From positions 1,272,501 to 1,336,500 of the forward strand of contig NZ_CP056030.1 in assembly GCF_013374995.1 (NCBI RefSeq): a stretch of DNA of 64,000 nt. Reading direction: 5' to 3'. Under the pieces are notes generated by a model. The model saw nothing but the letters and a program-made list of their open reading frames with translations. It had not been told where the DNA came from and ran no database searches. This DNA is from Pseudomonas eucalypticola (lineage in GTDB: Bacteria > Pseudomonadota > Gammaproteobacteria > Pseudomonadales > Pseudomonadaceae). This document shows, in pieces, positions 1-8,416 of this stretch (position 1 is the first letter of the stretch; every line of letters starts with the position of its first letter). A program made the translations under genes and the position numbers.

Positions 1-858
1 GTTGCCCCGGGCATTGATGGCCACGCCTTCGCGGCCTACCAGGTGAGTGCCGGGCATCTTCACCCCGGCGCCTTCTGCGGTGCTGACGATGTTGATGCGC
101 CCTGCGCGCATGGCCCCCAGCAGGTGAGCGTCGACGGGAGGAGCCGTCGCAGCGGCGGTGTGCAGCAGCGCACGGTCGGCATAGGCCAGGGTGTTGTGCC
201 CCAAGGTGATGTCCAGTGCGTCGCGGCTGCTCAATACACCGCGGCCATCGATAACCGGGGTAATCAACTCCAGCGCCCCCTGGGGGTTGCTGATGCCTCC
301 TTCACCGACCGCCAGTACCGCTTGGTCATGGCCGGCAGCCAGGCGTACGATACGGCCATCCTCCAGCTCCGGGATGCCCACCAGGAAAGTGGCGCGGTTG
401 GTGTTGATGAAGCTGGCACCGTTGGCGCTGATGCCGTTGGGGTTGGCCAGGATGTAATCGGCACGCTGGCCGAATATCTCCTGGGCGCCATCGATGCGCG
501 AGCTGCTCATGCCCGTCACTTCGAAGACGATGGCGCTGGCGGCCTGGCCCTGGAAGTGCCGGTTGGCCTCCAGCGCCGGCCCCAAGTGCGACTGTCCGCC
601 TTGCAGGGCATTGTTGATGACCAGGCCCTGGGCGTCGACGTTGTAGTCACCGAAGCGGTTGTGTGACGTGCCCTGGGCATCGGGCCGGACGATGTCCACC
701 GCAGGGATGCCCTGATGGTCGGCGACCACGGGCATGCCTGCCGGCCCGGCCACGGGCGTCACACCCTCGCTCAGGGCCGGCAGGCTGTAGCCCAGCAACG
801 CGCTGGCAATGGCCCAGCCCAGGGGGTTGAGGGTAAAACGAAAGGCGTGCTGATTCAC
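1..858 (-). CDS. Two-partner secretion exoprotein (TpsA, filamentous haemagglutinin family), N-terminal part
   Basis: The minus-strand frame is open from a GTG at 858 to the window edge (286 codons), so only the N-terminus is present. A hydrophobic signal-like stretch lies at about residues 9-30. The TPS secretion domain follows, recognised by HNRFGDYNVDAQGLVINNA near residue 65 and ILANPNGI near residue 140. In this family the TPS domain is recognised by the TpsB pore, and the long C-terminal part forms a surface beta-helix that may be an adhesin, a haemolysin or a contact-dependent toxin. The TpsB gene sits 24 bp upstream on the same strand, so the two are probably co-transcribed. The effector end lies outside the window, so adhesin and CdiA-like toxin cannot be told apart. 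The start is the only one in this frame directly before the signal sequence. Confidence 0.85.
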   Translation of the reverse strand, partial: MNQHAFRFTLNPLGWAIASALLGYSLPALSEGVTPVAGPAGMPVVADHQGIPAVDIVRPDAQGTSHNRFGDYNVDAQGLVINNALQGGQSHLGPALEANRHFQGQAASAIVFEVTGMSSSRIDGAQEIFGQRADYILANPNGISANGASFINTNRATFLVGIPELEDGRIVRLAAGHDQAVLAVGEGGISNPQGALELITPVIDGRGVLSSRDALDITLGHNTLAYADRALLHTAAATAPPVDAHLLGAMRAGRINIVSTAEGAGVKMPGTHLVGREGVAINARGN

Positions 859-882
859 GTTGTTATCTCTTTTGTCGATGAG

Positions 883-2508
883 TCAGAAGTCCAGTTTCAG
901 CTCCGTGTTCCAGAAGCCCGGCTCTGAGGGAGGGCCGTCCTTGATCACCATGGCATGGCGATATTCGAGTGTCAGTTCACCGCCTGGCCAGCCGAGGCGG
1001 GCGCCGCCGCTGAGGGCGGCCAGGGCGGGGTACTGTTGTTCGCGGATGTAGGTGCCCCAGCCGCGGCCGTAGTCCAGGCCCACCTGGGGCGTCAGCGTCA
1101 GGCCCTGGCCCAGCGGCAGGGTCACCCCCAGGTTATTGCGCCAGACCAGGGCGCTGCTGGCGGCAATGTTGCTGTCGCGAAAACCGCGCACGCTGTTGGG
1201 GCTGCTCAGCAGCGCCTGTTCGCTGGCGGGCAAGGGGTGGGGGCTGTACTGCGCCTCCAGGCTGCTGTCCCAGCGCCAGGGGTAGCCCTTGGCTGGCCAT
1301 GCCCGGGTACGCATGACCGCCGCGCGCCAGCGCTGGTGCGGGCGGGCGGTTGCACTGAGCCAGGGCAGGCTGTGGTCGTAGCCCAGTTGCCCGCTCCACG
1401 TGGCCCGGCCCAGCCACAGCACGTTCAGGTCCAGGCTGGCACTGGTCAACTGGTCATCGGCGCGGGTGTAGTGGCGGCCCGCTATCCAGCGGTCCTGGTG
1501 CTTCTGGGTCAGGCGCAGGCCGGCGCCTATCAGGGTGTGCTGGTTGCGCCACAGGGTCCGGTTCAGGCGCAGGCTGTTGCTGGCGCCCCGGGCTTCGCTG
1601 CGGGTGCGGTTGACCGGCGCAAAGGCGATCTGCTGGCTGCGCGCCAGACTGGCGCCCAGGGTCCAGGGGCCATAAGGCACGCTGTAGTAAAGGCCCAGGC
1701 CCGTGGTATGACTGGGGTCGGCACCGGCGGTGCGGAACAGGCCCACCTGCAGCGAATCGTTGAGGTGCAGCGGGCTGTCATGGCTGACCACCAGGTTCAC
1801 GCCATGGCGGCCGGTGAACCGGTCGCCGCCATTGCCGTATCGAACGCCCAGCCCCCAGCGAGCCTGGTGCCCGCGTGGTACCAGCAGGATCCGCGACCCT
1901 CCTGGCAGTTCACCCGGTGCTATCTGCGCCTGCAGGTCGATGCTGCGCAGGCGGTTGAGCTGGTCCAGGCCCTGCTCCAGGGCCGGCAGGTGCAACGGCC
2001 GGCCGAGCAAGTCGGGGAAAGCGTTCTTGAGCGACACCGGCAGGCTGTCATCACTCAGCTCGATGGACTCGACGAAACCTTCCTCCACCGTTATCTCCAG
2101 CGGTTCCCCGGCCACTGGCGGCCCGGCCGGGTAGGCGCGGGCGGCGATGTAGCCCCGTTGCACATAAGCGTGGGTGATGGCGGCGAGCACCTGGCGGATG
2201 GCGCCCACGTCCATGCACGGACGCAGGTGGGGCGTTACTTCCCGGGCCAGGGCCGGGTCGGCGATGAGGCGGTTGCCGCGCAAGCGCAGGCCGGGCAGAG
2301 ACCAGCAGGCCACTTCGCGGTCCTCGGCCCTCGGCTGGGGCAGGGGCGGCGGCACCGGGGCCTGGCGTTGCAGTTGGCGCAGGCGCTCGTCACGTTCCAG
2401 GCCGTCGCGCTCGCGGCGCTGCTGGTCCAGCCAGCGCAGGGTTTCGTCCGCCTGCGCCGTGGAGGCCAGCAGGGTGCAGCAGGTCAGCAGGCGGAGAAGT
2501 GCGCGCAT
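883..2508 (-). CDS. TpsB outer-membrane transporter (ShlB/FhaC/HecB family)
   Basis: A 541-residue protein with an N-terminal signal peptide (MRALLRLLTCCTLLASTAQA). POTRA-like segments follow at about residues 60-210, including a PxPxPL/RxEDRE region and a VEEGFVESIEL strand. The C-terminal beta-barrel ends in LKLDF, an outer-membrane terminal signature with Phe last. The SVRGFRDSNIAA segment near residue 445 matches the conserved VRGF/Y loop motif of Omp85/TpsB transporters. The role is export of the neighbouring TpsA protein across the outer membrane. An upstream in-frame ATG at 2538 exists. The ATG at 2508 is preferred because it directly begins the signal peptide and has an AGAAG ribosome-binding sequence. 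Confidence 0.88.
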   Translation of the reverse strand: MRALLRLLTCCTLLASTAQADETLRWLDQQRRERDGLERDERLRQLQRQAPVPPPLPQPRAEDREVACWSLPGLRLRGNRLIADPALAREVTPHLRPCMDVGAIRQVLAAITHAYVQRGYIAARAYPAGPPVAGEPLEITVEEGFVESIELSDDSLPVSLKNAFPDLLGRPLHLPALEQGLDQLNRLRSIDLQAQIAPGELPGGSRILLVPRGHQARWGLGVRYGNGGDRFTGRHGVNLVVSHDSPLHLNDSLQVGLFRTAGADPSHTTGLGLYYSVPYGPWTLGASLARSQQIAFAPVNRTRSEARGASNSLRLNRTLWRNQHTLIGAGLRLTQKHQDRWIAGRHYTRADDQLTSASLDLNVLWLGRATWSGQLGYDHSLPWLSATARPHQRWRAAVMRTRAWPAKGYPWRWDSSLEAQYSPHPLPASEQALLSSPNSVRGFRDSNIAASSALVWRNNLGVTLPLGQGLTLTPQVGLDYGRGWGTYIREQQYPALAALSGGARLGWPGGELTLEYRHAMVIKDGPPSEPGFWNTELKLDF

Positions 2509-2613
2509 CTTGTTATTCTTCTGAGTGGGTAAAGACATCCGGTAAGGAAGAATTTACCTATTTACACACTCGTTCGAATTCAGATGCATCCAGGATTTAT
2601 GTAGGACGAATCC

Positions 2614-2627
2614 GGAACTATCGTTCC
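2614..2627. repeat. Short inverted repeat GGAAC-N4-GTTCC upstream of tpsB
   Basis: GGAAC at 2614-2618 and GTTCC at 2623-2627 form a small dyad in the 155-bp gap between the L,D-transpeptidase stop and the tpsB start. It lies about 105 bp upstream of tpsB and could be an operator for the tpsBA pair. No regulator is encoded next to it, so the role is unassigned. Confidence 0.3.
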
Positions 2628-2663
2628 ATTTTGTTCAAGGCGCGAGGGAGTCGGCGGTATCCC

Positions 2664-3248
2664 TCAAGGGCGAATTTCAATCAGGGTACCGTCCTTGACC
2701 ATGCTCCACAGCTCGCGCATGTCCTGGTTCTTCATGGCGATGCAGCCGTCGGTCCAGTCCAGGCTGTTGAAATACCACTCGGGGTAGTCCTCGCTGTCCG
2801 GGGTGCCGTGGATCATGATCATGCCACCTGCCGGGACGCCGGCATTGCGCGCGCGTGCCGCGTCGGTGGTGTTGGGGTAGGAAACGTGGATGGCCAGGTT
2901 GAAGCGGTCGCTGACCTTGCGCCAGTCCAGCCAGTAGAAGCCTTCGGGGGTGCGCATGTCACCCTCGTACTCCTTGGGCCCGCGCGGGCGCTTGCCCAGG
3001 GACACGCGGTAGGTCTTGAGCGGCTGGCCGTCACTGAGCAATTGCAACTGGTGCGCCGATTTGATCACCAGCACCTTGTCGACCACGGCGTTGGCGAGAT
3101 TTCTCGGCACGCTGGGCGTCACGCCATGCACGGGGTCGATGACGTTGCCGGGTAATTGCGACACCGGCTTTTTCTCGATGGTGACGGTGAAGGCAGCCGA
3201 GGACACGGTGGCGAACGACAGACAGAAGAGGGCAAGCAACCAGCGCAT
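2664..3248 (-). CDS. L,D-transpeptidase (YkuD domain), exported
   Basis: A 194-residue protein with a signal peptide (MRWLLALFCLSFATVSSAA) followed by a YkuD catalytic domain. The core motif is visible: IMIHGTP near residue 147 supplies the catalytic-site His, and SLDWTDGCIAM near residue 170 supplies the nucleophilic Cys in the [S/T]xGC context. The family makes or remodels peptidoglycan 3-3 cross-links, or anchors proteins to peptidoglycan, in the periplasm. There is no LysM domain and the length is typical of the short single-domain class. The start is unambiguous because the signal sequence begins at it. It appears monocistronic; the exact substrate cannot be read from the sequence. Confidence 0.85.
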   Translation of the reverse strand: MRWLLALFCLSFATVSSAAFTVTIEKKPVSQLPGNVIDPVHGVTPSVPRNLANAVVDKVLVIKSAHQLQLLSDGQPLKTYRVSLGKRPRGPKEYEGDMRTPEGFYWLDWRKVSDRFNLAIHVSYPNTTDAARARNAGVPAGGMIMIHGTPDSEDYPEWYFNSLDWTDGCIAMKNQDMRELWSMVKDGTLIEIRP

Positions 3249-3312
3249 TTAACGATCAATCCTGCAGGTAAACGCACCCCGCTTGCGCCGGTGCCGCGTG
3301 ACACGGTCGGGT

Positions 3313-3864
3313 TCAGGTCTGCGCCAGCCCGTGCAGCGGCGGCAGATATTCATTGCGAACCGGGTAGTCGTGACCCTGGCGGTCGGCAAAGTAGCATTCT
3401 AAGGTACGGCTTACCGTGGGAAAAGCCAGCTCCGCCCAAGGGACTTCGTGCTGGGCAAACAGGCGTACCTCCAGGCTCTCCTCGCCGACGGCGAAATCCA
3501 GGTCGGCCAGTTCGGCGCGGAAGAACACGTGGACCTGGCTAATGTGCGGCAAGTCGAACAGCGTGTACAGCGCCAGTTGGCGCACGCGTGCGCACGCTTC
3601 TTCGTCGGTCTCGCGGGCGGCGGCCTGCTCCAGGGTCTCGCCATTTTCCATGAAGCCGGCCGGCAGGGTCCAGTAGCCGCGGCGCGGTTCGATGGCGCGC
3701 CGGCACAGCAAGATGCGATCGCCCCACACGGGCAGGCAACCGGCGACTATATTGGGGTTCTGGTAGTGAATGAATTCACAGTGCCCGCACACGTACCGCA
3801 GGCGGTTGTCGCCCTGGGGGATGAGCTGGCTGACCGGGTTGCCGCACTGGCTGCAGAATTTCAT
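3313..3864 (-). CDS. NUDIX hydrolase with N-terminal zinc ribbon
   Basis: Starting at ATG 3864 the 183-residue product opens with a zinc ribbon (CSQCG at residues 4-8 and CGHC near 25-28). The NUDIX box follows: GFMENGETLEQAAARETDEEA near residues 70-90 carries the G-x5-E-x7-RE-x2-EE pattern that binds the catalytic metal. The architecture resembles NudC/ADP-ribose-type pyrophosphatases that hydrolyse nucleoside diphosphates linked to another moiety. The open frame extends further upstream to 3918, but the zinc-ribbon Met is the family-consistent start. It is divergent from a second NUDIX gene beginning 117 bp away. The substrate is not predictable from sequence. Confidence 0.85.
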   Translation of the reverse strand: MKFCSQCGNPVSQLIPQGDNRLRYVCGHCEFIHYQNPNIVAGCLPVWGDRILLCRRAIEPRRGYWTLPAGFMENGETLEQAAARETDEEACARVRQLALYTLFDLPHISQVHVFFRAELADLDFAVGEESLEVRLFAQHEVPWAELAFPTVSRTLECYFADRQGHDYPVRNEYLPPLHGLAQT

Positions 3865-3981
3865 CTCGGGTTTCCTGTTCGCTGCGCCTATCTTGGCGCC
3901 AGCGGGCGCGTCGAGCAAGGGGGTTGGGCAGGGCGCGGGTTTGGTGCATGATTGCCCCAGGGCATCGAAAAGAGAGAGACC

Positions 3982-4581
3982 ATGCTGGACGAGCTACTGC
4001 GTCGGATGAGCAGCCACAGGCCACGGACCCTGGAGACCGATCGTCGTTTTCCCGAGGCTGCCGTGCTGATGCCCATTACCCGCAGTGACGAGCCCGAGCT
4101 GGTGCTGACCCTGCGCGCCAAGGGTCTTTCCACTCACGGCGGCGAAGTGGCGTTCCCTGGTGGCCGCCGCGACCCCGAGGACCCGGACCTGGTCTTCACC
4201 GCCCTGCGCGAGGCTGAGGAGGAGATCGGCCTGCCGCCGGGCCTGGTCGAGGTGCTGGGGCCCTTGAGCCCGCTGGTGTCCAAGCATGGCCTGAAGGTCA
4301 CGCCCTTCGTGGGCATCATTCCCGATTTCGTCGAATACCGCGCCAATGACGCCGAGATCGCCGCGGTGTTCAACGTGCCGCTGGCGTTCTTCCGCCAGGA
4401 CCCGCGCGAACATACCCACCGTATCGATTACCAGGGCCGCAGTTGGTACGTGCCCAGCTATCGTTTTGGCGAGTACAAGATCTGGGGCTTGTCGGCGATC
4501 ATGATCGTGGAATTGGTGAACCTGATCTACGACGCGCAAATCAGCCTGCACCGGCCCCCTGAGCGTTTCACCTCAACCTGA
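3982..4581 (+). CDS. NUDIX hydrolase, CoA pyrophosphatase-like
   Basis: A 199-residue protein. Two motifs identify the CoA-pyrophosphatase branch: LTLRAKGLSTHGGEVAFPGG (residues about 43-62), which matches the UPF0035 signature, and the overlapping NUDIX box GGRRDPEDPDLVFTALREAEEEIG. The family hydrolyses CoA or oxidised CoA to 4'-phosphopantetheine and 3',5'-ADP in the cytoplasm. The start at 3982 is chosen because an AGAGAGA ribosome-binding sequence lies just upstream and MLDELL fits family N-termini. An upstream in-frame start at 3952 lacks one. The gene is followed after 42 bp by a co-directional gamma-carbonic-anhydrase-like gene and may be co-transcribed with it. Confidence 0.87.
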   Translation: MLDELLRRMSSHRPRTLETDRRFPEAAVLMPITRSDEPELVLTLRAKGLSTHGGEVAFPGGRRDPEDPDLVFTALREAEEEIGLPPGLVEVLGPLSPLVSKHGLKVTPFVGIIPDFVEYRANDAEIAAVFNVPLAFFRQDPREHTHRIDYQGRSWYVPSYRFGEYKIWGLSAIMIVELVNLIYDAQISLHRPPERFTST

Positions 4582-4623
4582 GCGGACCTGCGAGCCGCCC
4601 TCTGCCTGCCTGAGGACTTACCG

Positions 4624-5148
4624 ATGAAATACCGCCTGGGCGATGCCCGTGTCGAGACGCACCCCGACAGTTGGACAGCTCCCACTGCCACCCTGATCGG
4701 CCGCGTGCGCCTGCAGCAAAACGCCAGCGTGTGGTTCGGCGCCGTGTTGCGGGGTGATAACGAGCTGATCGACATAGGCCCCGACAGCAACGTGCAGGAC
4801 GGCACCGTGATCCACACTGACATGGGCTCGCCCCTGACCCTGGGGCGCGGTGTTACAATTGGCCATAACGCCATGCTGCATGGCTGCACGGTGGGCGACT
4901 ATAGCCTGATCGGCATCAATGCGGTGATTCTCAACGGCGCGAAGATCGGCAAATACTGCATCATCGGCGCCAACGCGCTGATCGCCGAAGGCAAGGAGAT
5001 CCCCGACGGTTCGTTGGTGATGGGCTCGCCTGGCAAGGTCATACGCGAGCTGACCGAGGCGCAGAAAAAGATGCTCGAAGGCAGTGCTGCCCACTATGTC
5101 CACAATGCCCGGCGCTATGCCCGGGAGCTTGAGCCCCAGGAAGACTGA
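4624..5148 (+). CDS. Gamma-carbonic-anhydrase-like hexapeptide-repeat protein (YrdA/PaaY type)
   Basis: A 174-residue protein made largely of imperfect hexapeptide repeats that fold into a left-handed beta-helix (for example [20 protein letters not shown] and [13 protein letters not shown]). The conserved early motif [11 protein letters not shown] and the three histidine positions VIHTD, IGHN and MLHGC match the zinc-ligand arrangement of gamma-class carbonic anhydrases. Many close relatives lack measurable activity, so an actual CO2 hydratase role is not certain. The stop overlaps the start of the next gene by one base (TGATG), which implies translational coupling with the DUF1289 protein. 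Confidence 0.87.
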   Translation: MKYRLGDARVETHPDSWTAPTATLIGRVRLQQNASVWFGAVLRGDNELIDIGPDSNVQDGTVIHTDMGSPLTLGRGVTIGHNAMLHGCTVGDYSLIGINAVILNGAKIGKYCIIGANALIAEGKEIPDGSLVMGSPGKVIRELTEAQKKMLEGSAAHYVHNARRYARELEPQED

Positions 5149-5348
5149 TGACCCAAGAACGCCCCGTCGCCTCGCCCTGCGTGCAGGTGTGTGCCCTGGA
5201 TGACGACGATATCTGCACTGGTTGCCAACGCACGGCCGCCGAAATCACCCGCTGGGGGCGCATGAGCAACGACGAGCGCCGCGAAGTGCTGGTCAAATGC
5301 CACGAGCGCGCCGTGGCCGGCGGTATGATGTTCGTCGCCGGCGCCTGA
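5148..5348 (+). CDS. DUF1289 domain protein, small Cys-containing
   Basis: A 66-residue protein with four cysteines: SPCVQVCALDDDDICTGCQRT (residues 9-26, CxxxC and CxxC pairs). The conserved EITRWGRMSNDERREVL segment follows. This is the DUF1289 signature; the Cys pattern suggests a metal or iron-sulphur site but the function is unknown. It overlaps the preceding carbonic-anhydrase-like gene by one base and is probably translated from the same message. Confidence 0.85.
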   Translation: MTQERPVASPCVQVCALDDDDICTGCQRTAAEITRWGRMSNDERREVLVKCHERAVAGGMMFVAGA

Positions 5349-5405
5349 TTTTTGCTCTTGTGGGCGACCGGCCCTGTTCATTGATGGCATCCGCACCGAG
5401 GCACC

Positions 5406-5882
5406 ATGCTTTTCCTGCTTTCCTATATCGCCAGCGTCGTGCTGATCAACTTCGCCTTCAGTGCCGCGCCGCATCTGGATGTCATCTGGTCGGCCTGGGG
5501 CGGGCTGGTGTTCATCTTGCGCGACATGGTGCAGGCCCGCTTCGGGCACGGCGCGTTCGTCGCCATGCTGGTGGCGCTGGTGCTGTCCTATGTCACCTCG
5601 GACCCGGCCATCGCCCTGGCCAGTGCCACCGCGTTCGGCCTGTCCGAGCTGATCGACTGGCTGGTGTTCACGGTCACCAGGCGCCCCCTGCACGACCGTC
5701 TGTGGATCAGCTCGGCGCTGAGCATTCCGCTGGATACCTTTATCTTCTTCGGCATGATTGGCGCTTTGACCCCGCCGGTGGTCCTCACTGCACTGGGTTC
5801 CAAGTTTGCCGGGGTCACCTGCGTCTGGCTGGCCATGGCCTGGCGGTCGCGTCGCACCACGGCGGCCAGCCGATTGATGTAA
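5406..5882 (+). CDS. VUT family membrane protein (queuosine-precursor-transporter-like)
   Basis: A 158-residue, very hydrophobic protein with about five membrane helices. The segments GGLVFILRDMVQARFGHGA, LSELIDWLVFTVTRRPL and SIPLDTFIFFGMIG resemble the VUT (YhhQ-like) family, whose characterised members take up queuosine precursors. The protein is shorter than E. coli YhhQ, as in many Pseudomonas homologues. The substrate is inferred from family only. The 57-bp leader was examined for a preQ1 riboswitch and none was recognised. Confidence 0.7.
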   Translation: MLFLLSYIASVVLINFAFSAAPHLDVIWSAWGGLVFILRDMVQARFGHGAFVAMLVALVLSYVTSDPAIALASATAFGLSELIDWLVFTVTRRPLHDRLWISSALSIPLDTFIFFGMIGALTPPVVLTALGSKFAGVTCVWLAMAWRSRRTTAASRLM

Positions 5883-5947
5883 AATGGCCGCTTCGGTGGG
5901 CCGCAGCTGGCGGCCTGCGATAACCTCGTTCCCCTTAAGGACCTGAA

Positions 5948-7129
5948 ATGACCCGTATCGGAACTCCACTGTCGCCTACCGCGACGCGCGTACTGCTGTG
6001 TGGCTGCGGCGAGCTGGGCAAGGAAGTCGTGATCGAACTGCAACGCCTGGGCGTTGAAGTGATCGCCGTCGACCGTTATGCCAATGCCCCGGCCATGCAG
6101 GTCGCCCACCGCAGCCATGTGATCAACATGCTCGATGGCGCCGCGCTGCGTGCGGTGATCGAGGCCGAGAAGCCGCACTACATCGTGCCGGAAATCGAAG
6201 CCATCGCCACCGCTACCCTGGTGGAACTGGAGTCCGAAGGCTTTACCGTGGTGCCGACCGCCCGCGCCGCGCAGTTGACCATGAACCGCGAAGGCATCCG
6301 CCGCCTGGCCGCCGAAGAGCTGGACCTGCCGACCTCGCCGTACCACTTCGCCGACACCTTCGAAGAGTACCGCAACGCGGTGCAGGACCTGGGTTTCCCG
6401 TGCGTGGTCAAGCCGGTGATGAGTTCGTCGGGCAAGGGCCAGAGCCTGATCAAGCGCGCCGACGATGTGCAGAAGGCCTGGGACTATGCCCAGGAAGGCG
6501 GCCGTGCCGGCAAGGGTCGGGTGATCATCGAAGGCTTCATCGACTTCGACTACGAGATCACCCTGCTGACCGTGCGCCACGTCGGTGGTACCACCTTCCT
6601 GGCTCCGGTGGGCCACCGCCAGGAGAAGGGCGATTATCAGGAGTCCTGGCAGCCCCAGGCCATGAGCCCGGTGGCCCTGGCCGAGTCCGAGCGCGTGGCC
6701 AAGGCCGTGACCGAGGCCCTGGGTGGCCGTGGCCTGTTCGGCGTCGAGCTGTTCGTGAAGGGTGATCAGGTGTGGTTCAGCGAAGTCTCGCCGCGCCCCC
6801 ACGACACCGGCCTGGTGACCCTGATTTCCCAGGACCTGTCGCAGTTCGCCCTGCACGCCCGCGCCATCCTCGGCCTGCCGATTCCGCTGGTGCGCCAGTT
6901 CGGCCCGTCGGCGTCGGCGGTGATCCTGGTGGAAGGCAACTCCACCCAGACCGCGTTCGCCAACCTGGGCGCGGCCCTGAGCGAGCCGGACACGGCCTTG
7001 CGCCTGTTCGGCAAGCCGGAAGTGGCCGGCCAACGCCGCATGGGCGTGGCCTTGGCGCGTGACGAGTCCATCGAGGCGGCCCGCTCCAAGGCGACCCGCG
7101 CAGCCCAGGCTGTAAACGTAGAGCTGTAA
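5948..7129 (+). CDS. purT: Formate-dependent phosphoribosylglycinamide formyltransferase (GAR transformylase 2)
   Basis: A 393-residue ATP-grasp enzyme of usual PurT length. The N-terminal segment ([29 protein letters not shown]) is the GAR-binding fold. The ATP-grasp core carries [14 protein letters not shown] (about residues 155-168) and the metal-binding end [12 protein letters not shown] (about 278-289). It uses ATP and formate to formylate glycinamide ribonucleotide in purine synthesis. It has a ribosome-binding AAGGA 7 bp before the ATG and appears to stand alone. Codon use is typical for the G+C-rich backbone and contrasts sharply with the island that begins about 100 bp downstream. 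Confidence 0.96.
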   Translation: MTRIGTPLSPTATRVLLCGCGELGKEVVIELQRLGVEVIAVDRYANAPAMQVAHRSHVINMLDGAALRAVIEAEKPHYIVPEIEAIATATLVELESEGFTVVPTARAAQLTMNREGIRRLAAEELDLPTSPYHFADTFEEYRNAVQDLGFPCVVKPVMSSSGKGQSLIKRADDVQKAWDYAQEGGRAGKGRVIIEGFIDFDYEITLLTVRHVGGTTFLAPVGHRQEKGDYQESWQPQAMSPVALAESERVAKAVTEALGGRGLFGVELFVKGDQVWFSEVSPRPHDTGLVTLISQDLSQFALHARAILGLPIPLVRQFGPSASAVILVEGNSTQTAFANLGAALSEPDTALRLFGKPEVAGQRRMGVALARDESIEAARSKATRAAQAVNVEL

Positions 7130-7181
7130 TCGACCGGACGCCGCTTGCGGCAGCTTGCTACCTGCTCCCACCCCAGGCAGT

Positions 7182-7201
7182 CGCTGCGACTAGTTGCAGC
7201 G
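7182..7201. repeat. 20-bp near-perfect palindrome downstream of purT
   Basis: Arms CGCTGC (7182-7187) and GCAGCG (7196-7201) enclose an almost self-complementary centre with a single G-T pair. It lies about 50 bp after the purT stop without a T-run, so it is a weak terminator candidate. It is also next to the island junction. Confidence 0.4.
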
Positions 7202-7212
7202 GCCGCTAAGCC

Positions 7213-7224
7213 GTGTCGCGACAC
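7213..7224. repeat. 12-bp perfect palindrome at the island's left edge
   Basis: GTGTCGCGACAC is a perfect palindrome 4 bp before the left copy of the direct repeat that brackets the island. It could be a recombination or operator site. Chance is not excluded. Confidence 0.35.
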
Positions 7225-7228
7225 CGAA

Positions 7229-7261
7229 CTCAAATCCTCATCCCGAATTTCTTTCAGGCAC
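7229..7261. repeat. Left copy of a 33-bp direct repeat: fossil of an MFS gene 3' end
   Basis: This segment matches 15235-15267 at 29 of 33 positions in the same orientation. The right copy encodes the C-terminus of the MFS transporter (minus strand, LKETRNEDLS). The left copy, read on the minus strand, still gives LKEIRDEDLS, but the frame runs on without the MFS stop and no MFS gene precedes it. It is therefore a remnant. It marks the left boundary of the A+T-richer island, as expected if foreign DNA was inserted between purT and the MFS gene. Confidence 0.7.
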
Positions 7262-7364
7262 GGTAGCAGCCTGGCCTTCCCTCCCGATCTCATGCCCACT
7301 CGATGCCATACGTGTGAAGGCATTTCCTACAGAAAATTCGCGCTAGCGCTCTGAAATGTCTGAC

Positions 7365-7392
7365 TTGAAGGCTTAATCACCAACGGTAGATT
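7365..7392 (+). promoter_or_regulatory. Candidate promoter of the biosynthetic operon
   Basis: TTGAAG at 7365-7370 and TAGATT at 7387-7392 are 16 bp apart. Each box matches the sigma-70 consensus at 4 of 6 positions. The pair lies about 80 bp before the halogenase start and is the best such pair seen in the gap. It remains only a candidate. Confidence 0.3.
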
Positions 7393-7471
7393 CAAGGCTC
7401 AGGTGAGACGTGTGACCGGAAAAATTCCGCCCATTTGGGCACTGAGGACAAACCAGTCGAGGCGTGCTGAT

Positions 7472-8398
7472 ATGACAGAGAATGGCCGATTCAGTTTATC
7501 CAGTGCGGAACTGGAAACATTTCATGAGCAAGGATTCATCGGACCCTTTGATGTGTATCCAGAGGAGGAGATGGAGCGCATTCTGCGAGAATTACGCCCC
7601 AAGCTGCTTGATCAAAGCAATGCGGCTTTCGCAAACCCAAAGTCCTTGTCAGGAAACACCAACCTGTCCAGTTATGACAGGCATCTAGATGTGCCGTTTC
7701 TAGATGCCCATATCCATCGGCCAGAAATAATTGACAGGGTTCGGAGTATTCTGGGCGACAACTTATTGTGCTGGAGGACTGAGTTTTTCCCCAAATACCC
7801 CGGAAATGAAGGCACTGACTGGCACCAGGCTTCTAATTTTGCCAACGTCGCAGGCGATAAAAGGCCCCAGATCGAGTGGCCCAACGGGTCCGACTTTGGC
7901 GGCACCATCACCGTGTGGACGGCGATCACCGACTCAACCATAGACAATGGTTGTCTTCAGTTCATCCCGGGAACGCACCGGGAAATGAACTATGACGAGT
8001 CCAAGGAAATGGAGTACCAATCGGCCAGCATCGATTCGCTTGAAAAAGATGGCGTCAAACGTGGTTTTTTTGGCTACGACTACCGGCAACTGCAAATTGA
8101 TCCAGATTGGCGCCCCGACGAGGCTGCGGCGCGGTCGATGGTGATGAAAGCAGGCCAGTGCATCATTTTCTGGTCAACCTTGATGCACGCTTCTCATCCT
8201 CACAGCGGTAAGACGCAAGCTATGCGCTTGGGGTTCGCCGCCAGGTATGTTCCGACCAGTGTGAAAGTCTATCCGTACTCGAAGAAATTGAGCGAGTTTG
8301 GTGGCCAAGCTGATCTTGAGAAACATGCCTGCGTGTTAGTGAGTGGTAGTAACGAGTACGGGCATAATGTGGTGATAAATTCTACCTTCAAAAAGTGA
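7472..8398 (+). CDS. SyrB2/CmaB-type non-haem Fe(II)/2-oxoglutarate halogenase
   Basis: A 308-residue protein of the size and sequence pattern of SyrB2. Shared landmarks are FIGPFD, the NYDRHLD-like segment [64 protein letters not shown] and FWSTLMHAS. The iron site reads His118-Gln119-Ala120 with distal His239. The carboxylate of the usual HxD triad is replaced by Ala, the established mark of halogenases that bind chloride at iron. Arg252 (MRLGF) matches the 2-oxoglutarate-binding Arg. Characterised members chlorinate aminoacyl groups on a carrier protein, and such a carrier lies two genes downstream. ATG 7472 is chosen because a GAGG ribosome-binding sequence sits 9 bp upstream; the longer frame from 7403 has no family support. 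It is the first gene of the island operon. Confidence 0.93.
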   Translation: MTENGRFSLSSAELETFHEQGFIGPFDVYPEEEMERILRELRPKLLDQSNAAFANPKSLSGNTNLSSYDRHLDVPFLDAHIHRPEIIDRVRSILGDNLLCWRTEFFPKYPGNEGTDWHQASNFANVAGDKRPQIEWPNGSDFGGTITVWTAITDSTIDNGCLQFIPGTHREMNYDESKEMEYQSASIDSLEKDGVKRGFFGYDYRQLQIDPDWRPDEAAARSMVMKAGQCIIFWSTLMHASHPHSGKTQAMRLGFAARYVPTSVKVYPYSKKLSEFGGQADLEKHACVLVSGSNEYGHNVVINSTFKK

Positions 8399-8416
8399 AA
8401 TTGGGAGGGGACAGGA

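Noticed and set aside
955..2532. A 525-codon open frame on the plus strand opposite the TpsB gene
   Set aside because: Its translation is a low-complexity Ala/Gln/Gly/Val-rich mirror of the G+C-rich TpsB gene, with no domain. The minus-strand gene has a signal peptide, barrel and family motifs.
5349..5405. Possible preQ1 riboswitch before the VUT membrane protein gene
   Set aside because: The leader is short, with no recognisable aptamer stem or A-rich tail, so the queuosine link rests only on the protein family.
5588..7171. A 527-codon minus-strand frame across purT
   Set aside because: It is the antisense shadow of purT, rich in His/Gly/Ala/Gln, with no recognisable family and no ribosome-binding site.
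7472..8398. Ordinary phytanoyl-CoA dioxygenase (hydroxylase)
   Set aside because: The facial triad carboxylate is replaced by Ala and the rest of the sequence follows SyrB2, so halogenation is the better call.
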